Source: Silvanigrellales bacterium (GTDB lineage: Bacteria > Bdellovibrionota_B > Oligoflexia > Silvanigrellales > Silvanigrellaceae). Taken from it: a stretch of DNA of 42,158 bases. Below are positions 17,473 through 25,771 of the stretch, in pieces. Both the position numbers and the translations under genes were made by a program. Below the pieces are notes generated by a model. It was not told the DNA's origin, made no database searches, and saw only the letters and a program-made list of their open reading frames with translations. Numbering within the stretch: the stretch's first letter is position 1; each line of letters begins with the position of its first letter. Location of the stretch: assembly GCA_020247005.1 (NCBI GenBank), contig JADCJN010000037.1, positions 1 to 42,158 on the forward strand, in the 5' to 3' direction.

Positions 17473-19167
17473 TCAGGGTGTGGGGCCCACCGAGTTGCAC
17501 AAAGCGCGATCGACGAGGTCGGCCATTTCCTTTGCACCTTCCACGGACGGATGCATGGTGTGGGGGTTCACTATCTCATGGAACTTGAGATAGAACTCGT
17601 CGACGTTCACGAGCTGCACATTGTTTGAAGTGCGGGCCGCCACCTCGCGAGCAAACCTATTTTGTGTTGTGAAAGCCCGGTCGGCTGACTTTATAAGAAG
17701 GGGGAGGTCGCCCAGGGCGTTGAGAATGGCGGCATTCACTGCACCCCGAACAATCCATGGCAATGCAGGCTTTGTTCCGTTGTCAGCCCCGTTCGCCTTC
17801 ATCACTGCGGCTTGCTTTGCGCCAAATTCCTTGAGGTAGTGTGCGTCTTCAATTTGCTGAGCTTGCGCGAGGGCATTTTTCACCAGCGCTATTTCAGAGC
17901 CTGTCAGCCCGCTTTCGGAAACAGGAAGCCCCATGGTGCCTAGTTTTCCTGGATTGGGAACTTCATAGGAAAGCTTTTTGAGTTGCTTGGTGATCTCGGC
18001 TGTGAAGTCTCGACCCGTAAAAACCGCGACGAACACGCCGATGAGCATGCCAAACTCCGACTCAAGACCGCGGGCCTTAATCGACTCGCCAGGAGCGTCG
18101 ATAAGACGCCCGAGCATCACCGGAACAGCGGGCCGTGTGGCGTCGCCAGCCGAGAGCCGCTCGAGCACGCGGTAGTAGTCGGCAGTCATGTTCTCGCGCT
18201 GAACGTCGTCGAAGTTGTCGAGACCAAGGAGCTTCGACACCACAGGCATGGTGAGCAGCTTCGCCATGAGACTCGAAGGTTTTTCGAGCCGTGCATAATG
18301 AAACATTTGAGGAACTGCGTCCCAAAAGAGGGAGTCGACCGAGAAAACGATGGAAGGTGCGAAGGAGCGGAAGTATTCCACAGTGGAAGAGACAAGCAGT
18401 TCGCGCTGGGCTGCATCGCGCCAGCCGCGCTTCACCAGTTTGTCGTAGACCTCCTTGTTTCCATAAGCGCGCATGATGTCGAATGAGCGTGTGCTATCGA
18501 GTGCCAGGTCGAAGATTTTCTTTTGTTTTGCACCATCCGCTGCGAACTGGCCCGGTACCGTCTGGTAAATGTGACCTCTGCGAGAGAGATCTCGTTTTTT
18601 GAAATCGCGCCTGACATACCCGTTCCCTACAAGCGCGCTTTCGTCGGAGTAGCCAGGACTCGCCTTTGCGTAAGATTCCTGTGCCGGCGTCAGGCGTCCC
18701 ATGCGGTCGAGCTCAGGATAAAGAGCCCACTTGCCGTCGTAGCCCTCCCGACGGAGCTGCTTTTTGTCGTAGATTTGAGAGAGATTTGAGAGGAAGTCGT
18801 TTTCAAGAACGGTCATATACTCGAACTTGAATTCCTGGGGATTTTTCCAATTTCCTCGGTGCAGGAACTGCGCCAAGAAATTCCGGCGAGTGAAATTGAA
18901 TTGCCCGTCGGCAATCACCTGTTCGCGAAGGGCTTTGCCGGCGTCGCATTGCGTGCAACCGTGGGAGTAGCTTGCTCCAAGGTTCATAATCCGAGAAAAG
19001 AGCTGGCCCTGTCGCTCGGCGCTGAGCCTGGAGACACAGAACTGAGAGGCGTTTTTTTCGAAGAGGGGAGCGTCCGCGCGAGCGAGCGATGGCAGGCCAA
19101 CCGCGGACGAGGTGGCCAGAACACACGCCGCGACGGAAGAGACGAAAACCGTCTTCGAACACTTCAT
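17473..19167 (-). CDS. Large exported protein, possible SGNH-hydrolase relative
   Basis: 564 residues. A signal peptide ends near SLARADA. Near the mature N-terminus is IMNLGASYSHGC (Ser66), placed like block I of SGNH/GDSL hydrolases (GDS replaced by GAS), followed by a CxxC (Cys71, Cys74). Close to the C-terminus HTMHPSVEGAKEMADLV resembles block V with its catalytic His (HPxxxG). Between them is a long helical region including SIVFSVDSLFWDAVP. I therefore suspect an esterase-like fold with a large insertion, but blocks II and III are not clear, so the activity is unproven. It is preceded by a good promoter candidate (19272-19301) and a leader of about 100 nt. Confidence 0.6.
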   Translation of the reverse strand: MKCSKTVFVSSVAACVLATSSAVGLPSLARADAPLFEKNASQFCVSRLSAERQGQLFSRIMNLGASYSHGCTQCDAGKALREQVIADGQFNFTRRNFLAQFLHRGNWKNPQEFKFEYMTVLENDFLSNLSQIYDKKQLRREGYDGKWALYPELDRMGRLTPAQESYAKASPGYSDESALVGNGYVRRDFKKRDLSRRGHIYQTVPGQFAADGAKQKKIFDLALDSTRSFDIMRAYGNKEVYDKLVKRGWRDAAQRELLVSSTVEYFRSFAPSIVFSVDSLFWDAVPQMFHYARLEKPSSLMAKLLTMPVVSKLLGLDNFDDVQRENMTADYYRVLERLSAGDATRPAVPVMLGRLIDAPGESIKARGLESEFGMLIGVFVAVFTGRDFTAEITKQLKKLSYEVPNPGKLGTMGLPVSESGLTGSEIALVKNALAQAQQIEDAHYLKEFGAKQAAVMKANGADNGTKPALPWIVRGAVNAAILNALGDLPLLIKSADRAFTTQNRFAREVAARTSNNVQLVNVDEFYLKFHEIVNPHTMHPSVEGAKEMADLVDRALCNSVGPTP

Positions 19168-19271
19168 TCTTATTCCTCTAGGTCGATTTTTTTGAAACTG
19201 GGGGCTGGAGCGTTCGGCCTGGGCGGTGAGCCTACGGCGCGAAGGAAAAGGTTGACTGTTAATTTATCAAA

Positions 19272-19301
19272 ATTTTATCCTGGCCCGCCAGACAAAGTCA
19301 A
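19272..19301 (-). promoter_or_regulatory. Sigma-70-type promoter for the 564-residue exported protein
   Basis: On the minus strand TTGACT (19301-19296), 18-nt spacer, TAAAAT (19277-19272), followed by AT-rich DNA. It lies about 105 nt before the ATG at 19167. The 220 nt between this gene and the divergent SH3-like lipoprotein gene otherwise show only AT-rich sequence near 19250-19280. Confidence 0.5.
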
Positions 19302-19387
19302 CGCCTCAAGTTTTGGTGACGGTTTTCCGATACCGATGTTGTGTGGTGTTTGCACAGGGAAAATCCGTTTCCAGAGAGGGGAATGTC

Positions 19388-20110
19388 GTGAGCGCGTCTC
19401 TATGTCGCAAATACTTCCTTTCCTCCTCATGGGTGTGGCTTTTGGGGGCGTGCTCAGCCGCGCCCAAAGACAGCCGGGTCGATCACACCGCACCCATTTC
19501 ACGCGTCGGTGAGGCGGATGCCGGCGGAAGAACAAACCCCCGCAACCCATCCCCTCAGACCTCTGAACTGCCCGGTGAGAGCCCCACAAAGACGCCTGTT
19601 TCCGCGGGCACACCTCTTTCGGGCAGCCCGACGCCGGTGGCGACGGCAACACCACCGACGCAGACGGCGGCCACCGGAGGGAAATGCGCTCTCGCCGAAG
19701 CCCAGCGTCCGCAGATTTCTTGCGGACCCTACACGCCGGAACGGCGTGCCCTTTGTCATGCGTTTTCATCGAATCCGGCTTTGTGCATTGAGGAGTCTCC
19801 TGCAGATGGTTGGGCCAAAGATTTCTACGACAGACTTGGGGTGCGCCTAAAGGAACACACGACGACAACAATGCATCAACGCACCCTTCCGCCCGCCTCG
19901 TGCTCGTCAGGACGGTTCGTCATAGCATTGCCTGTTGTTCGCCTTCTTGCGGACGCTCAGGAAGCGGCAAGCGTCACCGAGGCCAATGTCGCGGCGCTCG
20001 GGGCAACAGAGGGTTCAGTGACGGTTCTTGAACTGTGGGGGTATTGGGCGCGGGTTCGCGTGGCTTCCAAAGAAGGCTGGGTTGCCAAAAAGGCCGTCCA
20101 TTGCCTCTGA
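19388..20110 (+). CDS. Lipoprotein with C-terminal bacterial SH3-like domain
   Basis: 240 residues from a GTG at 19388, chosen because GAGAGGGG lies 6 nt upstream and the signal peptide begins there. Lipobox LLGAC places the lipid at Cys22. A long Pro/Thr/Ser/Gly-rich linker (about residues 30-95) is followed by a Cys-rich segment (CALAEA, SCGPY, ALCHAF, ALCIEE). A final SH3b-like module has alternating strands with YWARVRVASKEGWVAKKAV. SH3b domains often bind cell-wall or peptide ligands; the partner here is unknown. It converges on the Hpt gene with 19 nt between stops. Confidence 0.7.
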   Translation: MSASLCRKYFLSSSWVWLLGACSAAPKDSRVDHTAPISRVGEADAGGRTNPRNPSPQTSELPGESPTKTPVSAGTPLSGSPTPVATATPPTQTAATGGKCALAEAQRPQISCGPYTPERRALCHAFSSNPALCIEESPADGWAKDFYDRLGVRLKEHTTTTMHQRTLPPASCSSGRFVIALPVVRLLADAQEAASVTEANVAALGATEGSVTVLELWGYWARVRVASKEGWVAKKAVHCL

Positions 20111-20129
20111 ATCTGCTCGTTGGAGTTCG

Positions 20130-20504
20130 TTAAAGAAGAGCGTCGAGAGCCGTCGCCGATTCGAGAAATGTGGTGCGGATCTCAGAGGCCCGAGACGATG
20201 TTTCAGCGCTCGGCAAATCGGGTTGTTCACGCGCCAAAGTCTCGAGGTCAGAGCACAAACGTGACATGTGCTTCGCTCCCACGTTGCCGCTTCCGCCCTT
20301 GAGCCGATGCGCAAGTCTCTGCACGACCCTTGCGTTTTTTTCTTGAAGCGCCACTTCGAGGGAGTCGAGCAGAACGGGAGTGGTTTCACGGAAAATAACG
20401 ACCAACTCCGCAAGAAGGTCGGGGCGTCCTTCGGAATTGAGCGATCGAATGCTCTCGATGAGTCGAAGGTCGAGAAGGCCAGAAGGCGCTATGGAAGAAT
20501 TCAT
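20130..20504 (-). CDS. Histidine phosphotransfer (Hpt) domain protein
   Basis: 124 residues from the ATG at 20504 (GGAG 5 nt upstream). Alternative starts at 20546 (AAGGGG upstream) and 20564 add 14 or 20 residues. It is a four-helix HPt domain with phospho-accepting His66 in LAHRLKGGSGNVGA, then SRLCSDLETLA. It should relay phosphate between a hybrid kinase and a receiver. It is the second gene after the response regulator ending at 20612 and is probably its partner. No histidine kinase is adjacent, so this looks like the end of a multistep phosphorelay whose kinase is encoded elsewhere. Confidence 0.85.
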   Translation of the reverse strand: MNSSIAPSGLLDLRLIESIRSLNSEGRPDLLAELVVIFRETTPVLLDSLEVALQEKNARVVQRLAHRLKGGSGNVGAKHMSRLCSDLETLAREQPDLPSAETSSRASEIRTTFLESATALDALL

Positions 20505-20611
20505 TCGCGCTCCTGCAGATTCCCATTGGCGAGGCATCGATTCCATGGTTTTCCCCTTGGTCATTCGGTTGCGCGTGTGCGCCTCCGTGAATGATTGTCT
20601 CTGGTCAAGTT

Positions 20612-21355
20612 TCAGGTTCCCGTGGCGTCTTGCCCATGCCCGGTGGCAAGAGGGGAATGAAGCGAAGAACCTCGGATGTCGAGTGAAAGGCCAGTGCCAT
20701 AAATCGACTGGATTTTAACCGACTGCGACACCCCTTCCAGCGCGCGCCTCAGTTCGAAAAGTTTGCGGTAGAACGCGTTGTCGCTCACGTGAATGGGCCC
20801 CCAGGCCTCGCGTTTAATGATTTCTTTCGGCACCACGGTGCCCTTGGCCCGAATGAGCAGAGCGAGCATGAGTGTTTCGACGGGGGCAAGAAACTGACGT
20901 CCCAACGGACCCGTCACCACACGGTGGGCCGTGTCGAGGCGAACGTCTCCCGCTATGAGTGCGGCGCGCGCGGCACGTTCTTGAAGTTCGGAAAGGCGGG
21001 TTCTGAAGCGTGCCTGAACTTCGCGGGGCTTAATGGGCTTGAGCAGGAAGTCGTTGGCCCCTCGCTTGAAAGCTTCATCGAGGCAGTCGTCGTCCGGGTC
21101 ACTTGTGACGACGATGATGGGCGCATAGGCCCAGTGGGATCGAAAGAGAGGAATGAGGGAAAGTCCCGATTCTTCAATGCCGAGATGAATGTCGAGAAAG
21201 ACGGCGAGCGGTTCGTACTGCGGACACACCTGCTCTATTTCACGGCTCGAGTTGAACCCCAGTGAGCGAACGCCTGTTGCCCGCTCAATAATGCGACAGA
21301 CCATGGGATCATCGTCCACGGTGATCGTGTAGTGTTCCAAGTCATTTCGTTGCAT
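20612..21355 (-). CDS. Response regulator, receiver plus OmpR-type winged helix
   Basis: 247 residues from the ATG at 21355; longer in-frame starts would extend into the divergent intergenic DNA and lose coding character. The receiver domain has the acidic pocket Asp14-Asp16 (TVDDDP), phospho-acceptor Asp55 (FLDIHLG), Thr84 and Lys106 (LLKPIKP). The C-terminal domain (about 140-230) has the OmpR/PhoB-type end NAFYRKLFELRRAL and IQSIYGTGLSL, so it probably binds DNA. AGG in TTAGGCGAA lies close to the start. It is transcribed with the downstream Hpt gene and is divergent from the 21618 lipoprotein, with 262 nt between them. Confidence 0.85.
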   Translation of the reverse strand: MQRNDLEHYTITVDDDPMVCRIIERATGVRSLGFNSSREIEQVCPQYEPLAVFLDIHLGIEESGLSLIPLFRSHWAYAPIIVVTSDPDDDCLDEAFKRGANDFLLKPIKPREVQARFRTRLSELQERAARAALIAGDVRLDTAHRVVTGPLGRQFLAPVETLMLALLIRAKGTVVPKEIIKREAWGPIHVSDNAFYRKLFELRRALEGVSQSVKIQSIYGTGLSLDIRGSSLHSPLATGHGQDATGT

Positions 21356-21617
21356 TTCGCCTAACTCCAAAGTGAGTCGCCGATGTTCGCATCTGGGAAT
21401 GACGGATTCGGTGGCACGGAAGAGCCTATCTTTCCCAGGGTGGTGGCAGACAAGTGAACCCTTACCATTCTTACGCTGAAGTATTGGTCTCATGAACCTT
21501 TCTGTCCAGCGTGCTCGTGAAAGGAATCCGCGGTTGCAAATAAAACCATTGTAGGGCAGGGGGTGGAAATGGGATGGGCTCTGGGGTCTGTCTTTCTCAG
21601 CGCACCTTGGAGGTTCT

Positions 21618-22937
21618 ATGCGCACCCCCCCTCGTCGTTCTGCACACGCAGCGACCTTCCTGTGCATGATGTTTGCTCTCGGAGGCTGCGGGCCCCTCAA
21701 GCGTCTTGGGGGCATTGAAAACTCGACCAAGAAAACGGAAAAAACGGCTGGTGAACTCAACGAGAACACGAAGGATGTGAAAACTTCGATAGAAGACGTT
21801 GAAGCCAATACGAAAGCGATGAAGAAAGAACTCGAGTCCACTCGAAAGGAACTCGAGGCTGCCAACGGCCGATTGGCAAAAACGAACGATGAACTCGCTG
21901 GGTTGAAAGATGCCATGTCGGCTACCCAAGGGAATACGGACGACCTCGTCGGAAATACGGGGAACACCTACGTTGATCTTCGACAGGGCGACACGCTTGC
22001 GGCACGTGCACGACAGCTTGACAGGCTGGCCGCTGTGGCTGCCCTTGAATCGAAGATTTCGGAGGCTTGGAAGTATTTTTCTGCTTTTGAATACCAGTTC
22101 TGGAAGGGTTTCGGAGTCGACACCTTGGAGCGTCGAGAGATTCTCTACTACGAAGGGCTCAATGAGTTCCTTCGAGAGGTCGAACAGTTCATGCCCCTCG
22201 AGGGCGATCGCAGCGGCTCACCCCTGTCTGAAAACGCAGGCATGAAAAATCTCTACGCATTGGCAACGGCGCTCGAGGCCACCAACAGCGTGCAGACACT
22301 TCTTCCTGCTGAGGGGGCGAGTGCCTCGGTTGGCATGCCTGCCGCAGGAGCCACCGTGGCAAAAAGCATGCTCGATCTTCTCCACGAGGCCCTCAAAGCC
22401 GGTGCCGACGTGGAAGCGGGCAGGCGCGCATCAGCCTCTCTTCAGCCTTGGGAACGCATCGTTCTTGAAAAGGAAGACACGGTGCTCTTCCTCCTGCACG
22501 TTCGTACAAACTTCTTGCCCGCCATTCCCCTTTCGCGGCTGACAGAAGTCGAGCGGAGCGGTTTTGCGCGTTTCGTGGAGCTTCTGCGCCTCGGTTTGAT
22601 GCGTTGGCAGGCCCGTCTTGACGCCGTCAACAACTCTCAGTTGCAGGCCATGGCTGTGTGGCTCGAAAAATCGTTGGCCGAGAGCTCTTTTTTGGGTGAC
22701 CTGCGCAACAGCACGGCCGTTGCCACAACGCGTCGTCGCGACGCTGCGGCCGGCAACGGCGAGCAGCTCGGCGCATACGACCGCGCCCTTCGACAGGCCT
22801 TCGCTCACATGAGTGTGGTTGATGGCCTCACCGAATCGAGGGTTCGGGGAGTGGGCAACGCAAATCCCTTTCTTTCGGAACGTGCGATGCTGGTCGACAG
22901 GTTTCGCGTCCTCGCCTCCGCCATCGCGCGCGACTGA
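21618..22937 (+). CDS. Coiled-coil lipoprotein
   Basis: 439 residues. The signal peptide ends in the lipobox ALGGC (Cys24). Residues about 35-105 form an uninterrupted charged coiled coil with repeated Asn/Thr/Lys/Glu (NENTKDVKTS, NTKAMKKELEST). This is reminiscent of Lpp-type or adaptor lipoproteins. The remaining 320 residues are predominantly helical with no recognised domain. GGAGG lies 5 nt before the ATG. The protein could span the periplasm or act as an envelope scaffold, but this is inference. Confidence 0.78.
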   Translation: MRTPPRRSAHAATFLCMMFALGGCGPLKRLGGIENSTKKTEKTAGELNENTKDVKTSIEDVEANTKAMKKELESTRKELEAANGRLAKTNDELAGLKDAMSATQGNTDDLVGNTGNTYVDLRQGDTLAARARQLDRLAAVAALESKISEAWKYFSAFEYQFWKGFGVDTLERREILYYEGLNEFLREVEQFMPLEGDRSGSPLSENAGMKNLYALATALEATNSVQTLLPAEGASASVGMPAAGATVAKSMLDLLHEALKAGADVEAGRRASASLQPWERIVLEKEDTVLFLLHVRTNFLPAIPLSRLTEVERSGFARFVELLRLGLMRWQARLDAVNNSQLQAMAVWLEKSLAESSFLGDLRNSTAVATTRRRDAAAGNGEQLGAYDRALRQAFAHMSVVDGLTESRVRGVGNANPFLSERAMLVDRFRVLASAIARD

Positions 22938-23000
22938 GCCACACCCTGTGTTCGATGGCTGATGGTCAGGACTTCAAGAGCGGCGCGGCGGCCCGCTCCG

Positions 23001-23048
23001 AAAAAAAGAAACCCCGGAGCCGCTCGTTAGAGCAGCCACGGGGTTTCC
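23001..23048 (-). terminator. Rho-independent terminator of the IS6-type gene
   Basis: On the minus strand GAAACCCCG (from 23048) pairs with CGGGGTTTC (to 23009), with an inner GCTC/GAGC hairpin, followed by a run of T residues (complement of 23002-23008). It begins 17 nt after the stop at 23066. It is a strong, intact terminator; on the plus strand the T-run is poor. Confidence 0.8.
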
Positions 23049-23065
23049 TTGCAACAACCGAACCC

Positions 23066-23437
23066 TTAGTTCGCGTCGACGGCGCGCTTGAGGAACGCCT
23101 TCGCGGAAGCGAGGTTGCGACGGTCGCGGAACACGGCATTCAGGATGTTGCCGCTCTTGTCGACGGCGCCGTACATGTACTTCCAGTCGCCGTTCACTTT
23201 CACGTACGCCTCTTCGATGCTGTAAGCGCTGCGAGTCGAGCGCTTCTTGGCCTTCTTCGAGACGACTTCACCGAATTTCTGGACCCACTCGAACACTGTC
23301 TTGTGAGAGACATCGACGCCGTGCTGAAGGAGCCGCTCTGCGACGCCGCGGTAGGTCATGTTCTCGCGTTGGTACCAGTTCACTGCGAGTTCGATGATCG
23401 GCCAAGGGTAGCGGTGCTGTTTGTCGAGTCTTTCCAT
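23066..23437 (-). CDS. Shortened, catalytically inactive IS6-family transposase-derived protein
   Basis: 123 residues against about 230 for IS6/IS26 transposases. The N-terminal helix-turn-helix region is intact (HRYPWPIIELAVNWY, TYRGVAERLLQHGV, TVFEWVQKFG), followed by IEEAYVKVNGDWKYMYGAVD. The family's catalytic DETY is EEAY here (Asp to Glu at residue 75) and the protein ends near KAFLKRAVDAN, before the second Asp and the Glu of the DDE triad. It cannot be an active transposase. The start is ATG 23437 with AGGAG 7 nt upstream. It has a long leader and its own terminator, and I found no terminal inverted repeats. It may have been kept as a DNA-binding protein; simple decay is the alternative. 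Confidence 0.75.
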   Translation of the reverse strand: MERLDKQHRYPWPIIELAVNWYQRENMTYRGVAERLLQHGVDVSHKTVFEWVQKFGEVVSKKAKKRSTRSAYSIEEAYVKVNGDWKYMYGAVDKSGNILNAVFRDRRNLASAKAFLKRAVDAN

Positions 23438-23476
23438 GGAACGTCTCCTAGCTGTACTGGTTTCGAACGACGTCGC

Positions 23477-23494
23477 CGCGCAAAGCCTTGCGCG
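23477..23494 (-). promoter_or_regulatory. Hairpin in the leader of the IS6-type gene
   Basis: CGCGCAA-AGCC-TTGCGCG, a perfect 7-bp stem with a 4-nt loop, lies 40 nt upstream of the ATG at 23437. Further upstream, a perfect TTGACA (about 23638-23643, minus strand) could be the minus 35 of a promoter with a leader near 180 nt. No good minus 10 is seen 16-18 nt away. The stretch 23438-23977 (540 nt) holds no gene; the remainder (23700-23977) shows nothing I can name. Confidence 0.4.
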
Positions 23495-23977
23495 CCTGGG
23501 AGAAAGGACGCCCATCGTGTGGGAAACACGGAACGGCGCTCGTCTTCGAAATAACCTCTATCAGAAAATACCAAAGATAATGCTTATTTACGGCATAACT
23601 TTGTGCAACCCGGCCCTTACCATGCATAAACGCGTGAAAGGTGTCAACGAATATCGTGTTTAGTTTCAACTACCCAAAGTAACTGATTTGTTCCTTCTTC
23701 GTTCCCCCGGCGTTCCCATTCCGTTTCTTTTTGGCTCGCCGGCCTGAACGCTCAGCCGTGACTCAAAAAGCTCGTTTCCGCGGCGGCGAGGAGCCCGACA
23801 GGCCCTTTACACAGGGACTTTGGCGCCGCTCTTTATCCGTTTTTTCCGATGGTTGGCCTCTTTACAGTCCTTTTACCTTGTCTCGCTTCTGCTCGGGAGC
23901 ATGACGACCGTAAAGATGGGTGAGAGCTCTCAGGTGCCGCCAAGTCAGAGGTCCTCCTGAGTCTCGAAGACAGTTGA

Positions 23978-24982
23978 ATGACCACACCCCCGCCCGCGCG
24001 AGAACGCCTTTCGCCGCCAGGGCACATGGAGACCCCCATGCGTTTGAGACCAAGTGCCGAGTCAACACGTTTCTCGTGGACGAACCTCCTGTGGATTGGG
24101 GGACTCCACGTCATGACCCTGGTCTTCGCCATTCCCTTCTTTACATGGCAGGGGCTCGTGTTGTTCTTCGTGCTCCTTTACCTTACGGGCATGGTGGGCA
24201 TCACCTTCGGTTTCCACCGTCTGCTCACCCACAAGTCGTTCCAGGTTCCGCGTTGGCTCGAAAACCTTGTGGCCCTTTTTGGAACGCTTGCGTGTCAGGG
24301 TGGTCCTATTTCGTGGGTTGGTGGCCACCGCATTCATCACATGTACTCCGACCGCGCCGAGGATCCGCACGACGCCACCCGTGGCTTTTGGTATTCCCAC
24401 GTGGGTTGGCTTTTCGATCGCCGCCTAGACCTCGACCAGTACGAGGAATTCCGCCACTACGCTCCCGACCTTGCGGCGCGGCCTTTCTTCGTGTTTCTGG
24501 AAAAGAACATGATCTTCGTTCAAAATATTTTGGGCTGGAGCATCTTTTTCATCGCCTCGGCCCTTGGCCCTAAGGCAGGCATGGACTGGGGCTTCGGCTT
24601 CTCGATGCTCGTATGGGGCATCTTCGCCAGACTCGTCGTGGGCTACCACGTCACCTGGTTTGTGAACTCCGCTGCTCACAAGTGGGGCACCAATCCCAAT
24701 GGTGTCAACGACCTTTCGAAAAACAGTTGGTGGGTCGCCCTGATTGCCTTCGGCGAAGGCTGGCACAACAACCACCACGCTCAGCCCCGCTCGGCCCGTC
24801 ACGGTTGGCATTGGTGGCAGTTCGACCAAACCTGGATCCTCATCAAAACCCTGGCCACTTTTGGCCTTGTGCAAAACATTGTCTACCCGAAGAAGAAGCC
24901 ACTGAAAGCAGCGACTCAAGGTTCTGCGGCAGGTCCGGCCGTTGGGTTGGTGGGCGACATGAGCATGTCGCGCGAAAACTGA
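23978..24982 (+). CDS. Membrane acyl-CoA/fatty-acid desaturase
   Basis: 334 residues, a membrane-bound di-iron desaturase that introduces a cis double bond into acyl chains (probably delta-9). The three His boxes are present: HRLLTH (80-85), HRIHH (117-121) and HNNHH (263-267). Four hydrophobic membrane segments are placed as in the family (about 35-80, 95-115, 180-200, 205-230). An in-frame stop directly precedes the ATG at 23978. The first 20-30 residues are Pro/Arg-rich, so the ATG at 24026 or 24038 may be the real start. It converges on the response regulator gene. It probably adjusts membrane fluidity. Confidence 0.92.
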   Translation: MTTPPPARERLSPPGHMETPMRLRPSAESTRFSWTNLLWIGGLHVMTLVFAIPFFTWQGLVLFFVLLYLTGMVGITFGFHRLLTHKSFQVPRWLENLVALFGTLACQGGPISWVGGHRIHHMYSDRAEDPHDATRGFWYSHVGWLFDRRLDLDQYEEFRHYAPDLAARPFFVFLEKNMIFVQNILGWSIFFIASALGPKAGMDWGFGFSMLVWGIFARLVVGYHVTWFVNSAAHKWGTNPNGVNDLSKNSWWVALIAFGEGWHNNHHAQPRSARHGWHWWQFDQTWILIKTLATFGLVQNIVYPKKKPLKAATQGSAAGPAVGLVGDMSMSREN

Positions 24983-25027
24983 AAGTGCATGCCTCGTAAA
25001 TTCCGCTGAGGCGAGACGCGCCCAGAA

Positions 25028-25771
25028 TCATCTGGGTGCCAGGAGCTGCTCCTTCAGGGCCGGGTCGGTGACGTAGGCGTAACCCACGCCTCTCACGGAA
25101 ATGAGGAAGTCGGGACGCGAGGGGTTGAGCTCCATAAAGCGTCGCAATTTGCCCACGAAAACATCGACTGTGCGGGTTTCCATTTTGGAGTCGTAGTTCC
25201 AAACCCGTTCGAGGAGCTCGGCCCGGGTGAGCACCTTGTTGGGGTTCTCGAGGAACACCATGGCCAACTGGAGCTCTGTGGGCGACGCCCGCGAGGTGGA
25301 GCCGTCGGGCATGGACACAAGCAGGGTGCGTGGATTCATGCGGCCTCTTCCGATACGGATCTCGTCGCCATGCTCTTCGTCGCGATACCAGCGTCTTCTT
25401 TTGGTCAACCCGCGCACCCGCAACAAGAGCTCTAGAAGCGAGAAGGGTTTTGTCACGTAGTCGTCTGCACCCAATTCGAGCGCTCTCACCTTGTCGGTTT
25501 CGAGCCCCTTTGCCGAAAGAACGAGGATGGGAATTTGTTCCGCAATTTCTCGTGTGCGTCTCAAGACCTCGAAACCATCGACTTCGGGCAGCATGAGATC
25601 CAGAAGCACACAGTCGAGCTCCCGGTAGAGCGTCGTGATGGCGCGAATGCCTTCGGCGCCGTCGCGTGCCCAGTGAACAACAAAACCTTCGGCTTCGAAG
25701 TTGAATTTGAGACCTTCTCCGATGGCCTCTTCGTCTTCAACGATCAGCAGAGTTCCTTGGGAGTTCGACAT
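25028..25771 (-). CDS. OmpR/PhoB-family response regulator
   Basis: 247 residues. The receiver domain has acidic residues in VEDEEA, phospho-acceptor Asp58 (LLDLMLPEVDG), Ser86 and Lys108 (YVTKPF). The C-terminal winged helix has SPTELQLAMVFLENPNKVLTR, RTVDVFVGKLR and SVRGVGYAY. It is a DNA-binding regulator partnered with the histidine kinase encoded just upstream: its start lies 35 nt inside the end of the kinase gene, so the two are translationally coupled. AAGGA lies about 10 nt before the ATG. The targets are unknown; the desaturase is the nearest downstream neighbour but is on the opposite strand. Confidence 0.93.
   Translation of the reverse strand: MSNSQGTLLIVEDEEAIGEGLKFNFEAEGFVVHWARDGAEGIRAITTLYRELDCVLLDLMLPEVDGFEVLRRTREIAEQIPILVLSAKGLETDKVRALELGADDYVTKPFSLLELLLRVRGLTKRRRWYRDEEHGDEIRIGRGRMNPRTLLVSMPDGSTSRASPTELQLAMVFLENPNKVLTRAELLERVWNYDSKMETRTVDVFVGKLRRFMELNPSRPDFLISVRGVGYAYVTDPALKEQLLAPR

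Noticed and set aside
23044-23068. Sequence just after the IS6-type stop resembles an IS6 terminal repeat (GGTTC..GTTGCAA).
   Set aside because: It is in the wrong orientation for a right end, has mismatches, and no partner copy was found on the other side.
23920-24573. 217-codon plus frame overlapping the desaturase start.
   Set aside because: The desaturase frame has all three His boxes; this one is a shadow with Pro/Arg-rich composition.
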